The notes: a model not told the origin generated them from the letters alone. DNA of 33,071 nucleotides from Streptomyces ipomoeae 91-03 (GCF_000317595.1 NZ_AEJC01000274.1:1-33071), one strand, 5' to 3'. Positions 22,822 through 31,206 are shown, numbered from the stretch's first letter. Translations and numbers: made by a program.

Positions 22822-24405
22822 ATGACCGTTTTGGATGAGGCGCCGGGTGAGCCGACGGATGCGCGCGGGCGAGTGGCCGAACTGCACGAGATCCGTGCCC
22901 AGGCGATCGCCGGCCCCAGCGAGAAGGCGACCGAGGCGCAGCACGCCAAGGGCAAGCTGACCTCCCGGGAGCGCATCGAGCTGCTGCTGGACCCGGGCTC
23001 CTTCAACGAAGTCGAACAACTGCGCAGGCACCGGGCCACCGGGTTCGGCCTGGAGGCCAAGAAGCCGTACACCGACGGTGTGATCACCGGCTGGGGCACG
23101 GTGGAGGGCCGTACGGTCTTCGTCTACGCCCATGACTTCCGTATCTTCGGCGGCGCACTCGGCGAGGCCCACGCCACCAAGATCCACAAGATCATGGACA
23201 TGGCCATCGCGGCCGGGGCCCCGCTGGTCTCCCTCAACGACGGTGCGGGCGCCCGTATCCAGGAGGGCGTCTCCGCCCTCGCCGGGTACGGCGGCATCTT
23301 CCAGCGCAACACCAAGGCGTCCGGTGTCATCCCGCAGATCAGCGTGATGCTCGGCCCGTGCGCGGGTGGCGCGGCGTACAGCCCCGCCCTGACGGACTTC
23401 GTCTTCATGGTCCGCGAGACCTCCCAGATGTTCATCACCGGCCCGGACGTGGTCAAGGCGGTGACGGGCGAGGAGATCACCCAGAACGGTCTGGGCGGCG
23501 CGGACGTCCACGCGGAGACCTCGGGCGTCTGCCACTTCGCGTACGACGACGAGGAGACCTGCATCGCCGAGGTGCGCTACCTCCTCTCCCTCCTCCCGCA
23601 GAACAACCGGGAGAACCCGCCGCGCGTGGAGGCCACGGACGCCGTCGACCGCCGCGGCGACGTACTCCTGGACCTGGTCCCGGCGGACGGCAACCGGCCG
23701 TACGACATGGTCAAGGTCATCGAGGAGATCGTCGACGACGGCGAGTACCTGGAGGTCCACGAGCGCTGGGCCCGCAACATCATCTGCGCGCTGGCCCGGC
23801 TCGACGGTCAGGTGGTCGGCATCGTCGCCAACCAGCCGCAGACGCTCGCCGGTGTGCTGGACATCGAGGCCAGCGAGAAGGCCGCCCGTTTCGTACAGAT
23901 GTGCGATGCCTTCAACATCCCGATCATCACTCTTCTGGATGTACCCGGCTTCCTCCCTGGTGTAGACCAGGAGCACGGTGGAATCATCCGCCACGGCGCG
24001 AAGCTCCTCTACGCCTACTGCAACGCGACCGTGCCCCGGATCTCCCTGATCCTGCGCAAGGCGTACGGAGGTGCCTACATCGTCATGGACAGCCAGTCCA
24101 TCGGGGCCGACCTCACCTACGCGTGGCCCACCAACGAGATCGCCGTGATGGGGGCCGAGGGCGCCGCCAACGTCATCTTCCGGCGGCAGATCGCCGAGGC
24201 CGAGGACCCCGAGGCGATGCGCGTCCGGATGGTCAAGGAGTACAAGGCCGAGCTGATGCACCCGTACTACGCGGCCGAGCGCGGCCTCGTGGACGACGTG
24301 ATCGACCCGGCCGACACCCGAGCGGTCCTCATCCGCTCCCTGGCCATGCTCCACACCAAGCACGCCGATCTGCCCTCCCGCAAGCACGGCAACCCCCCGC
24401 AGTAA
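22822..24405 (+). CDS. accB: acyl-CoA carboxylase beta subunit (carboxyltransferase)
   Basis: The 527-residue protein moves the carboxyl group from biotin to acetyl- or propionyl-CoA, giving malonyl- or methylmalonyl-CoA, in complex with a biotinylated alpha subunit (encoded elsewhere) and AccE. Seen: SRERIELLLDPGSF, HDFRIFGGALGEAHA, LVSLNDGAGARIQEG, the oxyanion-hole GPCAGGAAYSPAL, FVFMVRETSQMFITGP in the first crotonase-like half, and LDVPGFLPGVDQEHGGIIRHGAK with LRKAYGGAYIVM in the second. ATG 22822 has TAAGGT 7 bases before it and no ribosome-binding site, so a leaderless message is likely. The adjacent accE supports AccB over PccB as the name; substrate range is inferred. Confidence 0.95.
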   Translation: MTVLDEAPGEPTDARGRVAELHEIRAQAIAGPSEKATEAQHAKGKLTSRERIELLLDPGSFNEVEQLRRHRATGFGLEAKKPYTDGVITGWGTVEGRTVFVYAHDFRIFGGALGEAHATKIHKIMDMAIAAGAPLVSLNDGAGARIQEGVSALAGYGGIFQRNTKASGVIPQISVMLGPCAGGAAYSPALTDFVFMVRETSQMFITGPDVVKAVTGEEITQNGLGGADVHAETSGVCHFAYDDEETCIAEVRYLLSLLPQNNRENPPRVEATDAVDRRGDVLLDLVPADGNRPYDMVKVIEEIVDDGEYLEVHERWARNIICALARLDGQVVGIVANQPQTLAGVLDIEASEKAARFVQMCDAFNIPIITLLDVPGFLPGVDQEHGGIIRHGAKLLYAYCNATVPRISLILRKAYGGAYIVMDSQSIGADLTYAWPTNEIAVMGAEGAANVIFRRQIAEAEDPEAMRVRMVKEYKAELMHPYYAAERGLVDDVIDPADTRAVLIRSLAMLHTKHADLPSRKHGNPPQ

Positions 24406-24462
24406 CCCAGCGGATCCCTCGCGGTACCCCTGCGGAAACCTCATCCCTGGAGACTGAGACCC

Positions 24463-24654
24463 ATGAGCCTGCCTGATATCCGTGTCGAGAAGGGCCACGC
24501 CGAGCCCGAAGAGGTCGCCGCCATCACGGCCCTCCTGCTCGCCCGCGCCGCCGCCCGGCCCATCGAGACCCCGGCCCACCGGGGCCGCGCCCGCGCCGGC
24601 TGGCGCCGCCTGGAGCGCGAGCCCGGCTTCCGCGCCCCGCACAGCTGGCGCTGA
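24463..24654 (+). CDS. accE: acyl-CoA carboxylase epsilon subunit
   Basis: A 63-residue protein 57 bases after accB. It starts MSLPDIRVEKGHAEPEEVAAITALLLARAAAR, the typical AccE/PccE helix (V-x-x-G-x-x-x-x-EE-x-AA-x-x-A), and ends GWRRLEREPGFRAPHSWR, the conserved W-x-x-x-x-R-x-x-PG-x-x-x-x-x-x-SW tail. AccE stabilises and stimulates the actinobacterial carboxylase complex. A GGAG lies before ATG 24463. It is co-transcribed with accB. Confidence 0.93.
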   Translation: MSLPDIRVEKGHAEPEEVAAITALLLARAAARPIETPAHRGRARAGWRRLEREPGFRAPHSWR

Positions 24655-24672
24655 GCACACACGACGAACACC

Positions 24673-24711
24673 GAAGGCCCCGGCCGCCCTTGACGGGCAG
24701 CCGGGGCCTTC
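24673..24711 (+). terminator. accBE terminator
   Basis: GAAGGCCCCGGC (24673-24684) pairs perfectly with GCCGGGGCCTTC (24700-24711) around a 15-base loop, 19 bases after the accE stop. Confidence 0.85.
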
Positions 24712-24763
24712 ACCCGTACGGTGGACCGGTACGGACGCGGGCTGACGGACGACGGGGGAAGCG

Positions 24764-25267
24764 ATGGGCGTACCGGCCGAACTGGAGGACGAGGTGGCGC
24801 GGATCAACGCGCTGCTGAGGCCCCTGGCGAAGAGACGGGTGGACCTCACGGACCCCGACTGGCAGGCCCGGATGCGGCAGCGACGCCCTCTGGACGAGGC
24901 GAACGTCAGGGAGGAGGCCGAGACCGCGCTGGGCGACCTCCTCGACCTCTACGAACGGGAGGAGGAGCCGACCCGAGCGGCCATCCGCACCCTCCTGAAC
25001 CACTACGACAGCTTCACCTGGGCCACGGGCCTGCCGACCGGCCGGACCCCGGAGGCGTTCCGCCGGGAGCTGCTGTACCTCTCCGCCAGGGACCAGGGCC
25101 ATGACACCAGGGACGAACTGGTCACCCTCCACCACCTACGAGAGGAGGCCCACGAGGCAGGAGTCGACCTCCGCCCCATCCTGTTGGAGGTGGCCGAACT
25201 CTCCAGCACGAAGGACAAGTACGGCATGGGCTCGATCCGGGACATCCTGCGCGCGGCGGCCGGATAG
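24764..25267 (+). CDS. hypothetical soluble helical protein
   Basis: A 167-residue charged protein starting MGVPAELEDEVARINALLRPLAKRRVDL; ATG 24764 follows GGGGGAAG closely. It reads as mostly alpha-helical, with no signal peptide or membrane segment. Recognisable segments are DWQARMRQRRPLDEANVREEAE, a central NHYDSFTWATGLP and the end SSTKDKYGMGSIRDILRAA. I do not recognise a family. The last block (KDKYGMGSIRDIL) looks like a conserved end. It lies between the accBE terminator and its own terminator, so it is probably transcribed alone. Confidence 0.75.
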   Translation: MGVPAELEDEVARINALLRPLAKRRVDLTDPDWQARMRQRRPLDEANVREEAETALGDLLDLYEREEEPTRAAIRTLLNHYDSFTWATGLPTGRTPEAFRRELLYLSARDQGHDTRDELVTLHHLREEAHEAGVDLRPILLEVAELSSTKDKYGMGSIRDILRAAAG

Positions 25268-25304
25268 CGCCCGCAGGGAGCTTCCGGCACGACCCGACAC
25301 GACC

Positions 25305-25335
25305 AAGGGGCCCTCCCACCGAGGAAGGGCCCCTT
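25305..25335. terminator. two-way terminator between the hypothetical gene and conservon 2
   Basis: AAGGGGCCCT (25305-25314) and AGGGCCCCTT (25326-25335) form a perfect 10-base-pair stem, 11-base loop, between convergent genes. Confidence 0.8.
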
Positions 25336-25357
25336 CGTACGGCTGAGCGCCGCAGGC

Positions 25358-25939
25358 TTACCGCAGGCGCGCCATCAGCGCATGCTCGACCAGGGTGATC
25401 AGAGCCGACTTCGCGTCCGCGCGGTGCCGCGCGTCCGTCGTGATGATCGGCGTGTCGGGCCCGATCTGAAGCGCCTCCCGGACTTCGTCCGGATTGTACG
25501 GCTGCTGGCCGTCGAAGCCGTTGAGGGCGATGACGAAGGGCAGGCCGCTGTTCTCGAAGTAGTCGACGGCCGGGAAGCAGTCGGCGAGACGCCGGGTGTC
25601 CACGAGGACGATCGCCCCGATGGCGCCGCGGACCAGGTCGTCCCACATGAACCAGAAGCGGTCCTGACCGGGCGTACCGAAGAGGTAGAGGATCAGGTCC
25701 TGGTCGAGGGTGATACGGCCGAAGTCCATGGCGACCGTCGTGGTCGTCTTGTCCCCGGTGTGGGTGAGGTCGTCGATGCCCGCGGAAGCGGACGTCATCA
25801 CGGCCTCGGTACGCAGCGGGTTGATCTCCGAGACGGCCCCGACGAACGTGGTCTTGCCCACGCCGAAGCCACCCGCCACCACGATCTTCGCTGAGGTGGT
25901 GGAGCGGGAAGGACCGCCGCTAGAGCTTGCGAAGTCCAC
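25358..25939 (-). CDS. cvnD2: conservon small GTPase-like protein CvnD (conservon 2)
   Basis: A 193-residue Ras-like GTP-binding protein, fourth gene of a conservon. The P-loop is GGFGVGKT (23-30), followed by the G3 block GTPGQDR (88-94); the base-recognition motif is NGFD (140-143) rather than the usual NKxD, as in the family. CvnD proteins interact with CvnA-C and link membrane sensing to gene regulation. GTG 25939 lies inside the full-length cvnC frame, 19 bases before its final stop, so translation coupling with cvnC would be normal; here cvnC has an earlier TAG. 266 bases (25626-25891) are identical to the cvnD of conservon 1. Confidence 0.93.
   Translation of the reverse strand: MDFASSSGGPSRSTTSAKIVVAGGFGVGKTTFVGAVSEINPLRTEAVMTSASAGIDDLTHTGDKTTTTVAMDFGRITLDQDLILYLFGTPGQDRFWFMWDDLVRGAIGAIVLVDTRRLADCFPAVDYFENSGLPFVIALNGFDGQQPYNPDEVREALQIGPDTPIITTDARHRADAKSALITLVEHALMARLR
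25626..25891. repeat. 266-base tract identical to 30899-31164
   Basis: Line-by-line comparison shows no difference over 266 bases between the two cvnD genes, third codon positions included, while the flanks differ at many synonymous sites. This is a candidate gene-conversion tract and a substrate for recombination between the conservons. Confidence 0.85.
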
Positions 25940-26489
25940 TGAGCACCCTTTCGAGCAGTGTCACGTCTGGCTGGCCACCGGCGATCTCGTCGCCTCCGGG
26001 CTGATGGATGGCGACCAGGCCCGCCTCCGCCTAGTCGGCCACTAGGATCCTGGCCACGCCGAGGGGGATGGTCACAACCGCCGAGATCTCGGCTACCGAT
26101 TTGATCTCCCGGCAGAGGTTGCAGATCCGCTGATGCTCGGGCAACTGGCCCTGCATCTGGTGCGGCTGCGCGGTGGTGTGCACCAGCGCCTCGATGGCGA
26201 GCTGGTAGCGCGGCCTGGTGCGACCGCCCGTCATGGCATACGGGCGCACCAGGGGGTTGCTCGCCGCCCCGGCGGGCGACGGCTCGGGGGTGCGGCGCTG
26301 CGGCTGTACCGGCTGGATGCGCGGCGCCGGCGGCTGGTCGTACGGCGAAGGGCCGGGACCCTGCGGTGCGTACGGCTGCTGGCGGCTCGGTGCGGAGGGG
26401 AAGTTGTACCGGTTCTGGTCACCCTGGCCCGGCCCCTGGCCAGGGTAGGACCAGTTGCCCGACGATGAACCGCCTGGGGGTGTTGCCAC
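25920..26489 (-). pseudogene. cvnC2: conservon DUF742 protein CvnC (conservon 2), interrupted by an in-frame TAG
   Basis: GTG 26489 is chosen because GGAGGAGGA lies just upstream and VATPPGGSSSGNWSY is a typical start. A Pro/Gln/Gly-rich N-terminus (about 1-80) leads into the DUF742 domain (LVRPYAMTGGRTRPRYQLAIEAL, GQLPEHQRICNLCREIKSVAEISA, GVARILVAD). A TAG at 26031-26033 replaces the Leu codon of the conserved ADLAEAGL. The frame then stays open and conserved (AEAGLVAIHQPGGDEIAGG, PDVTLLERVLSGLRKL) to TAG 25920, so 36 of about 189 residues are lost. In conservon 1 this region is intact. The product is therefore a 152-residue truncated protein unless the stop is read through or is a sequencing error. 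Confidence 0.8.
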
Positions 26490-26586
26490 GTTCTCTCCTC
26501 CTCCGACTGTGCTGGCATCCAGGCTCATTGGAAGCCGCGTCCCGAAACCTTACGGCCCCGGGACGCCAATACGCACCGTCTGACTG

Positions 26587-27009
26587 TTAGTTGAGCAGGC
26601 TGCCCTGGAGCTCCGCACGAAGATCGGGCGTCAGGACCGTACCGGCTCGGTCCACCAGAAGGGCCATCTCGTACCCGATGAGACCGATGTCGGCTTCCGG
26701 ATGTGCGAGAACGGCGAGCGAGGAACCGTCGGAAATGGACATGATGAAGAGGAATCCCCGCTCCATCTCCACAACCGTCTGATTGACGCTGCCACCTTCG
26801 AAGATGCGGGAGGCACCCGCGGTCAGAGAGGTCAGACCCGACGCGACGGCCGCCAGCTGGTCGGCTCGGTCGCGCGGGAACCCTTCGGACATCGCCAGAA
26901 GGAGTCCGTCGGCGGAGACCACCACCGTGTGCGACACCCCGGGGGTGTTGTCCACGAAGTTGGTGATCAACCAGTTCAGGTTCTGTGCCGCCTGGCTCAT
27001 CGGGCTCAC
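26587..27009 (-). CDS. cvnB2: conservon roadblock/LC7-domain protein CvnB (conservon 2)
   Basis: A 140-residue roadblock/LC7 protein, the second conservon gene: AQNLNWLITNFVDNTPGVSHTVVVSADGLLLAMSEGFPRD at the start, ADQLAAVASGLTSLTAGASRIFEGG in the middle, then a domain ending LTPDLRAELQGSLLN. Roadblock proteins pair with small GTPases, here presumably CvnD. I start at GTG 27009, where AGGAG is 7 bases upstream; ATG 27000 would be 16 bases from it. The paralogue in conservon 1 starts at the same relative place with TTG. It begins one base after the cvnA stop. Confidence 0.92.
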   Translation of the reverse strand: MSPMSQAAQNLNWLITNFVDNTPGVSHTVVVSADGLLLAMSEGFPRDRADQLAAVASGLTSLTAGASRIFEGGSVNQTVVEMERGFLFIMSISDGSSLAVLAHPEADIGLIGYEMALLVDRAGTVLTPDLRAELQGSLLN

Positions 27010-27010
27010 A

Positions 27011-30000
27011 CTAACGCTCCTGGTTGTAGGTGCTGTCAGGACCGAAGCCCTGGCCGTTCGTTTCACTGCCTGCGTTGCGTCCCCGCTGGACCCCTCGGCG
27101 CAGGTTGCTCAGCCTGCCCCGGACGTCCTCGGGAGCGCGGGAGATCTGTGGACCTCCCTGCGGGGTCGTCTGTGCGGCACCCTCGACCAGGTTGGCCTTG
27201 GGCACCCGCCGCGGCAGGCCGGAGGAGGTGACCCCGCCCGCCTTCGGCTTCTTCAGCTGGGCGGCCTGCTGCCAGCGCTCGTCGTTGGCCGAGCGCCAGT
27301 CGCTCACCGGCTCCGAGGCCGCCGGCTGCTGGTCCTGGGCCACCTGCTGCCGGCCGTTCACGGCGGCCGTGTGGGTGCCGCCCGTGGCCGCGGTGGATCC
27401 GCGGCGGGGCAGGCCCGCGTCGGTCATCGCGTGGCCGGCGGAGGGGGTGGATCCCGGACGGTCGAAGCCTACGCGGTCCGGCTCCTTCACGTCAGCGGCC
27501 TGCGAAGATTCCGGTTCCGGAGCGTACTCGGAGCGGTAGGAGCTCTGGTAGTCCTGCTGCTGCGGCCAGTCGTCCTGATAGGACGGCTCTTCGAAGCCCG
27601 AGTAGGTCTCCGGAGCGACCGGGGCGGACGCCTCGGGCGGGGACTCCGCATAGGCGGGCTCCGGGTAACCGCCGGTAGCGCTGAACGTGTCGTTCCCGCC
27701 CGGCAGCTGACCGTTGCCGTTCGGCATGCCGCCGTTCGACCCGAAGTACGCCTCGTCGTACGACGGCTGCTGCGGCTCCGGGTAGGCCGACTGCTGGTCG
27801 AACGACCGCTGCGGGTCCACGAAGGCCGTCGCGCCGTTGTCGTAGGACGGCTCGGGCGCCTGGAAGTCGTCGCCGTAGCGCGGGGCCTCGACGGCGGGCT
27901 GCTGGTCGGTCTGACCGTGCGTCTGGGCCTCCAGCGCCGCGCGGCGCTCCTCGCGCATCAGTGAGCGGCCCACGGGGTCCAGCTCGCGGATGTCGTTGGG
28001 GACCTCGTAGCGGCTGTCGTCGAAACCGAGCTCGGCGGCCGTCCGCATCGGGGGCACGCTCGGCTGCTGGAAGGAGTGCTGCTCCGGGATGATCTGCGAG
28101 ACGGTGAACTCTTCGCCCTGCGGCTGCTGCTCGCCACCGCCACCATGGGTGATGACGTCGGGGAGCATGACCAGCGAGGTCGTACCGGCCTGCTCGCCCG
28201 AGGGGCGCAGCTGGACGCGGATGCCGTGCCGGTCGGACAGCCGGCCGACCACGAAGAGACCCATGCGCTGCGAGATCGCGGCGTCCACGGTCGGCGGGTT
28301 GGCCAGCTTGTGGTTGATGTCCGCGAAGTCCTCGGCGGTCAGGCCGATGCCCTTGTCGTGGATCTCGATCATCACGCGGCCGTCGGGGAGACGGGTCGCG
28401 GTGACGCGGACCTTGGTCTGCGGGGAGGAGAACGTGGTGGCGTTCTCCAGGAGCTCGGCGAGCAGGTGCACGAGGTCGGTCACGGCGCGGCCGTGGATCT
28501 CGGCCTCCGGGACGCCGGAGAGCTCGATGCGCTCGTACTGCTCCACCTCGGAGGAGGCGGCGCGCAGCACGTCGACCAGCGGGACCGGCTGGTCCCAGCG
28601 GCGGCCGGGTTCCTCGCCGGCGAGGACGAGGAGGTTCTCGCCGTTGCGGCGCATACGGGTCGCCAGGTGGTCCAGCTTGAAGAGGTTCTCCAGCTGGTCC
28701 GGGTCGGCCTCGTTGTTCTCCAGGTCGGTGATCAGGGTCAGCTGGCCCTCGATCAGCGACTGGTTGCGGCGCGAGAGGTTGGTGAAGATCGCGTTGATGT
28801 TGCCCCGCAGCAGGGCCTGCTCCGCGGCGAGCCGGACGGCCTCGCGGTGAACCTGGTCGAAGGCGCGGGCGACCTCGCCGATCTCGTCCGTGGTGTTGAT
28901 CGGGATGGGCGCGACCCGGGTGTCGACCCGGCCGGGGTCGGTGCGGGAGAGCTGGTCGACCAGCATCGGCAGACGCTGCTCGGCGATGCCGAAGGCGGCG
29001 TTGCGCAGCTGGCGCATCGAGCGGCTCATCTGGCGGGCCATGATCCCGGCGATGATGAACGCGGCGAGCAGGGCGACGACGACGATGGCGCCGTTGATGT
29101 AGGCGTCACGCTGGGCGTCGGAGGCGATCGTGGCGGCCTCGTCCACCGCGCGGTTGATCAGCTCGGTCTCGACCTCGCTGTAGCCCTCGAACTTCAGGGT
29201 GGAGGCGGCCATCCAGGTCGACGGGGTGATGCCCCGCCCCTCCAGCTGGTCGGGCGTGGCACCGCTGCCTATCGCCTCGATCATCTTCTCCATCGACGGC
29301 GGGGCCACGAAGTCCTTGCCCTGGGCCTTGGCCTGGGCGGCGGCGTCGGTGACCTGCTGCTCGCCCTCCTTGGTCTTCGCCTCCATCACCTGCTGCAGAC
29401 GGGCGGCGTCCGCCTCGGTGCCACCGGAGACGTACTCCTGGATGGCGACGTTCTCCAGATAGGCGTACGAGGTGAAGGCGGCGAGCTGCCTGCGGAAGGT
29501 CGCCTCGTCCTCGCTGGGCCTGACCAGCAGGTGGGTGCCGATCGAGCGCTGCAGCGACGCGGCGCCCTTGGCGAGGGCGATGGCGTAGACCGTACGGCCG
29601 TAGGCGGTGACGTTGCCGGTGCCGAGGCCGAGTTCGTTGGAGAACTCCATCAGCAGGTGCTCGACGGCGACGTAACCCTCTTCGGTCTGCACCGGGTCGG
29701 CGGCCCGGGTGTACGCGGCCTGCCGGATGTCCTCCAGCTTCGGCTCGGCCTCCTCGACGAGGCGCAGCCGGCGCTCCAGGCCCTGCCCGGCGGGCATTCC
29801 GACGACCTCCGCGTGGAAGGCGTCGGCCTTCTCGTCGGTGAGAGCGCGGGCGTCCTTGACGGCCTCGTTCTCCCGGTCGCCGTTCAGCAGCGGTACGGCG
29901 GAGAGGTCACGTTCGTTGAGCAGCGCCTCGGCGTAGGCTCCGGCGGCGGCGACGATCTTGGCGACCTTCTCGGCGTCCCGTGCCTCCTGCCAGGTGTCGA

Positions 30001-30232
30001 TCGAGCCCTTCACCTGGAAGCCGCCCATGACCAGGCCGACCAGCACGGGTATGAGCAGGATCGCGTTCAGACGGGTGGGCACCCGCCAGTTGCGAGGGGA
30101 GAGACGACTGCCGCTGGGCGCGGGGGCTGCCGTCGGCTCCGGTCCGGTCACTTGTGCGGGTGCCGCTCCGCGCGGCGGCGGGGTGAAGTTGCCCCGGGCT
30201 TGCGACTCGGGACCTTTCTTGCTTCGCCTCAC
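27011..30232 (-). CDS. cvnA2: conservon sensor-histidine-kinase-like protein CvnA (conservon 2)
   Basis: A 1073-residue membrane protein: membrane segment about 54-74 (LNAILLIPVLVGLVMGGF), an outer helical domain of nitrate/nitrite-sensor (NIT) type (about 85-375), a second membrane segment (380-398, GAIVVVALLAAFIIAGI), HAMP, a dimerisation segment (LDHLATRMRRNGENLLVL) and an HATPase_c domain with N-box ELLENA (593-598) and DKGIGL. The C-terminal 350 residues are a Pro/Gln/Tyr-rich disordered tail ending GRLSNLRRGVQRGRNAG. It lacks a partner response regulator nearby, as is usual for conservons. I chose GTG 30232 (VRRSKKGPESQARGNF) with GAGAGG upstream; GTG 30286 extends the frame by 18 residues but has a weaker site. 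Confidence 0.92.
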   Translation of the reverse strand: MRRSKKGPESQARGNFTPPPRGAAPAQVTGPEPTAAPAPSGSRLSPRNWRVPTRLNAILLIPVLVGLVMGGFQVKGSIDTWQEARDAEKVAKIVAAAGAYAEALLNERDLSAVPLLNGDRENEAVKDARALTDEKADAFHAEVVGMPAGQGLERRLRLVEEAEPKLEDIRQAAYTRAADPVQTEEGYVAVEHLLMEFSNELGLGTGNVTAYGRTVYAIALAKGAASLQRSIGTHLLVRPSEDEATFRRQLAAFTSYAYLENVAIQEYVSGGTEADAARLQQVMEAKTKEGEQQVTDAAAQAKAQGKDFVAPPSMEKMIEAIGSGATPDQLEGRGITPSTWMAASTLKFEGYSEVETELINRAVDEAATIASDAQRDAYINGAIVVVALLAAFIIAGIMARQMSRSMRQLRNAAFGIAEQRLPMLVDQLSRTDPGRVDTRVAPIPINTTDEIGEVARAFDQVHREAVRLAAEQALLRGNINAIFTNLSRRNQSLIEGQLTLITDLENNEADPDQLENLFKLDHLATRMRRNGENLLVLAGEEPGRRWDQPVPLVDVLRAASSEVEQYERIELSGVPEAEIHGRAVTDLVHLLAELLENATTFSSPQTKVRVTATRLPDGRVMIEIHDKGIGLTAEDFADINHKLANPPTVDAAISQRMGLFVVGRLSDRHGIRVQLRPSGEQAGTTSLVMLPDVITHGGGGEQQPQGEEFTVSQIIPEQHSFQQPSVPPMRTAAELGFDDSRYEVPNDIRELDPVGRSLMREERRAALEAQTHGQTDQQPAVEAPRYGDDFQAPEPSYDNGATAFVDPQRSFDQQSAYPEPQQPSYDEAYFGSNGGMPNGNGQLPGGNDTFSATGGYPEPAYAESPPEASAPVAPETYSGFEEPSYQDDWPQQQDYQSSYRSEYAPEPESSQAADVKEPDRVGFDRPGSTPSAGHAMTDAGLPRRGSTAATGGTHTAAVNGRQQVAQDQQPAASEPVSDWRSANDERWQQAAQLKKPKAGGVTSSGLPRRVPKANLVEGAAQTTPQGGPQISRAPEDVRGRLSNLRRGVQRGRNAGSETNGQGFGPDSTYNQER

Positions 30233-30507
30233 TCGACCAACAACCTCTCGGCGCCGGCACCTACGTCGTGCCGCGGGTGACTCCACGCCCTAGTACGTCT
30301 TTGACTAATGGGCAGTTCAGGCATTCCAGCACGTCGCGTTGCGCACTTCCAAACACTGGGAAGCAACGATTCCGCGTGATGTAAGTCCTAGATAAAACGG
30401 TCATACAGAGCGAGCCCCGGCAAAAAGCGGGGCCATTGTGAGCGCAGCGGTACCGATCGACCGCGACGCGTGGTCGTACCACCCTATTTCTCTGTCGAAA
30501 CGTTATG
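30233..30507 (-). promoter_or_regulatory. conservon 2 upstream region
   Basis: These 275 bases before cvnA2 are markedly AT-richer than the coding DNA and hold no gene. On the minus strand, -10-like TATCTA and TACTAG lie near 30387 and 30292, each without a clear -35. A small hairpin GCCCCG-CTTTTTGC-CGGGGC sits near 30415-30434. The promoter of conservon 2 is probably here, but I cannot place it. Confidence 0.4.
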
Positions 30508-30553
30508 AACACCGAGGCCGACCGTGTCAAAGGACACAGTCGGCCTCGGTGTT
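30508..30553 (-). terminator. conservon 1 terminator
   Basis: AACACCGAGGCCGAC (30508-30522) pairs with GTCGGCCTCGGTGTT (30539-30553), 15 perfect pairs, topped by GTGTC-AAAG-GACAC with one mismatch, 78 bases after the cvnD1 stop. It is the strongest hairpin in the window and separates the two conservons. Confidence 0.9.
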
Positions 30554-30630
30554 ACTACGACAACTGCCGTATGGCGTTGTGGACTTGGGTCGTGTTTTGA
30601 GGCCAGGAGTCGTACTTCTCCCGCCGCGCC

Positions 30631-31206
30631 CTAGCGCAGGCGGGCCATGAGTGCGTGCTCGACGAGCGTGATGAGGGCGCTCTTGGCGTCCGCGCGGTGG
30701 CGGGCGTCGGTCGTGATGATCGGGGTGTCGGGCCCGATCTGCAGGGCCTCGCGGACCTCGTCGGGCGTGTACGGCTGGTGCCCGTCGAAGCCGTTGAGGG
30801 CGATGACGAAGGGCAGGCCGCTGTTCTCGAAGTAGTCGACGGCCGGGAAGCAGTCGGCGAGACGCCGGGTGTCCACCAGCACCACGGCCCCGATGGCACC
30901 GCGGACCAGGTCGTCCCACATGAACCAGAAGCGGTCCTGACCGGGCGTACCGAAGAGGTAGAGGATCAGGTCCTGGTCGAGGGTGATACGGCCGAAGTCC
31001 ATGGCGACCGTCGTGGTCGTCTTGTCCCCGGTGTGGGTGAGGTCGTCGATGCCCGCGGAAGCGGACGTCATCACGGCCTCGGTACGCAGCGGGTTGATCT
31101 CCGAGACGGCCCCGACGAACGTGGTCTTGCCCACGCCGAAGCCACCCGCCACCACGATCTTCGCCGAGGTGGTGGCCCGTCCCGGTTCAGAGCTTGCGAA
31201 GTCCAC
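30631..31206 (-). CDS. cvnD1: conservon small GTPase-like protein CvnD (conservon 1)
   Basis: A 191-residue Ras-like GTP-binding protein with GGFGVGKT and GTPGQDRFW, and NGFD in place of NKxD. It overlaps the cvnC1 end by 20 bases (GTG 31206, inside LSGLRKL), so translation is coupled. The tract 30899-31164 is base-for-base identical to the conservon 2 copy, while the first part of the gene (30631-30830) differs at many third positions. CvnD1 keeps an intact upstream CvnC. Its role is in the conservon signalling unit, presumably membrane-associated through CvnA. Confidence 0.93.
   Translation of the reverse strand: MDFASSEPGRATTSAKIVVAGGFGVGKTTFVGAVSEINPLRTEAVMTSASAGIDDLTHTGDKTTTTVAMDFGRITLDQDLILYLFGTPGQDRFWFMWDDLVRGAIGAVVLVDTRRLADCFPAVDYFENSGLPFVIALNGFDGHQPYTPDEVREALQIGPDTPIITTDARHRADAKSALITLVEHALMARLR
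30899..31164. repeat. 266-base tract identical to 25626-25891
   Basis: This is the second copy of the identical tract in the two cvnD genes. The first differences outside it are at 30898 (A versus G) and 31165 (C versus T). A further identical run of about 45 bases covers the cvnC end and cvnD start (about 31192-31234 and 25923-25966). Confidence 0.85.

Noticed and set aside
28076..30280. 734-residue plus-strand frame over cvnA2
   Set aside because: Antisense shadow of cvnA2; Val/Asp/Gly-rich with no domain.
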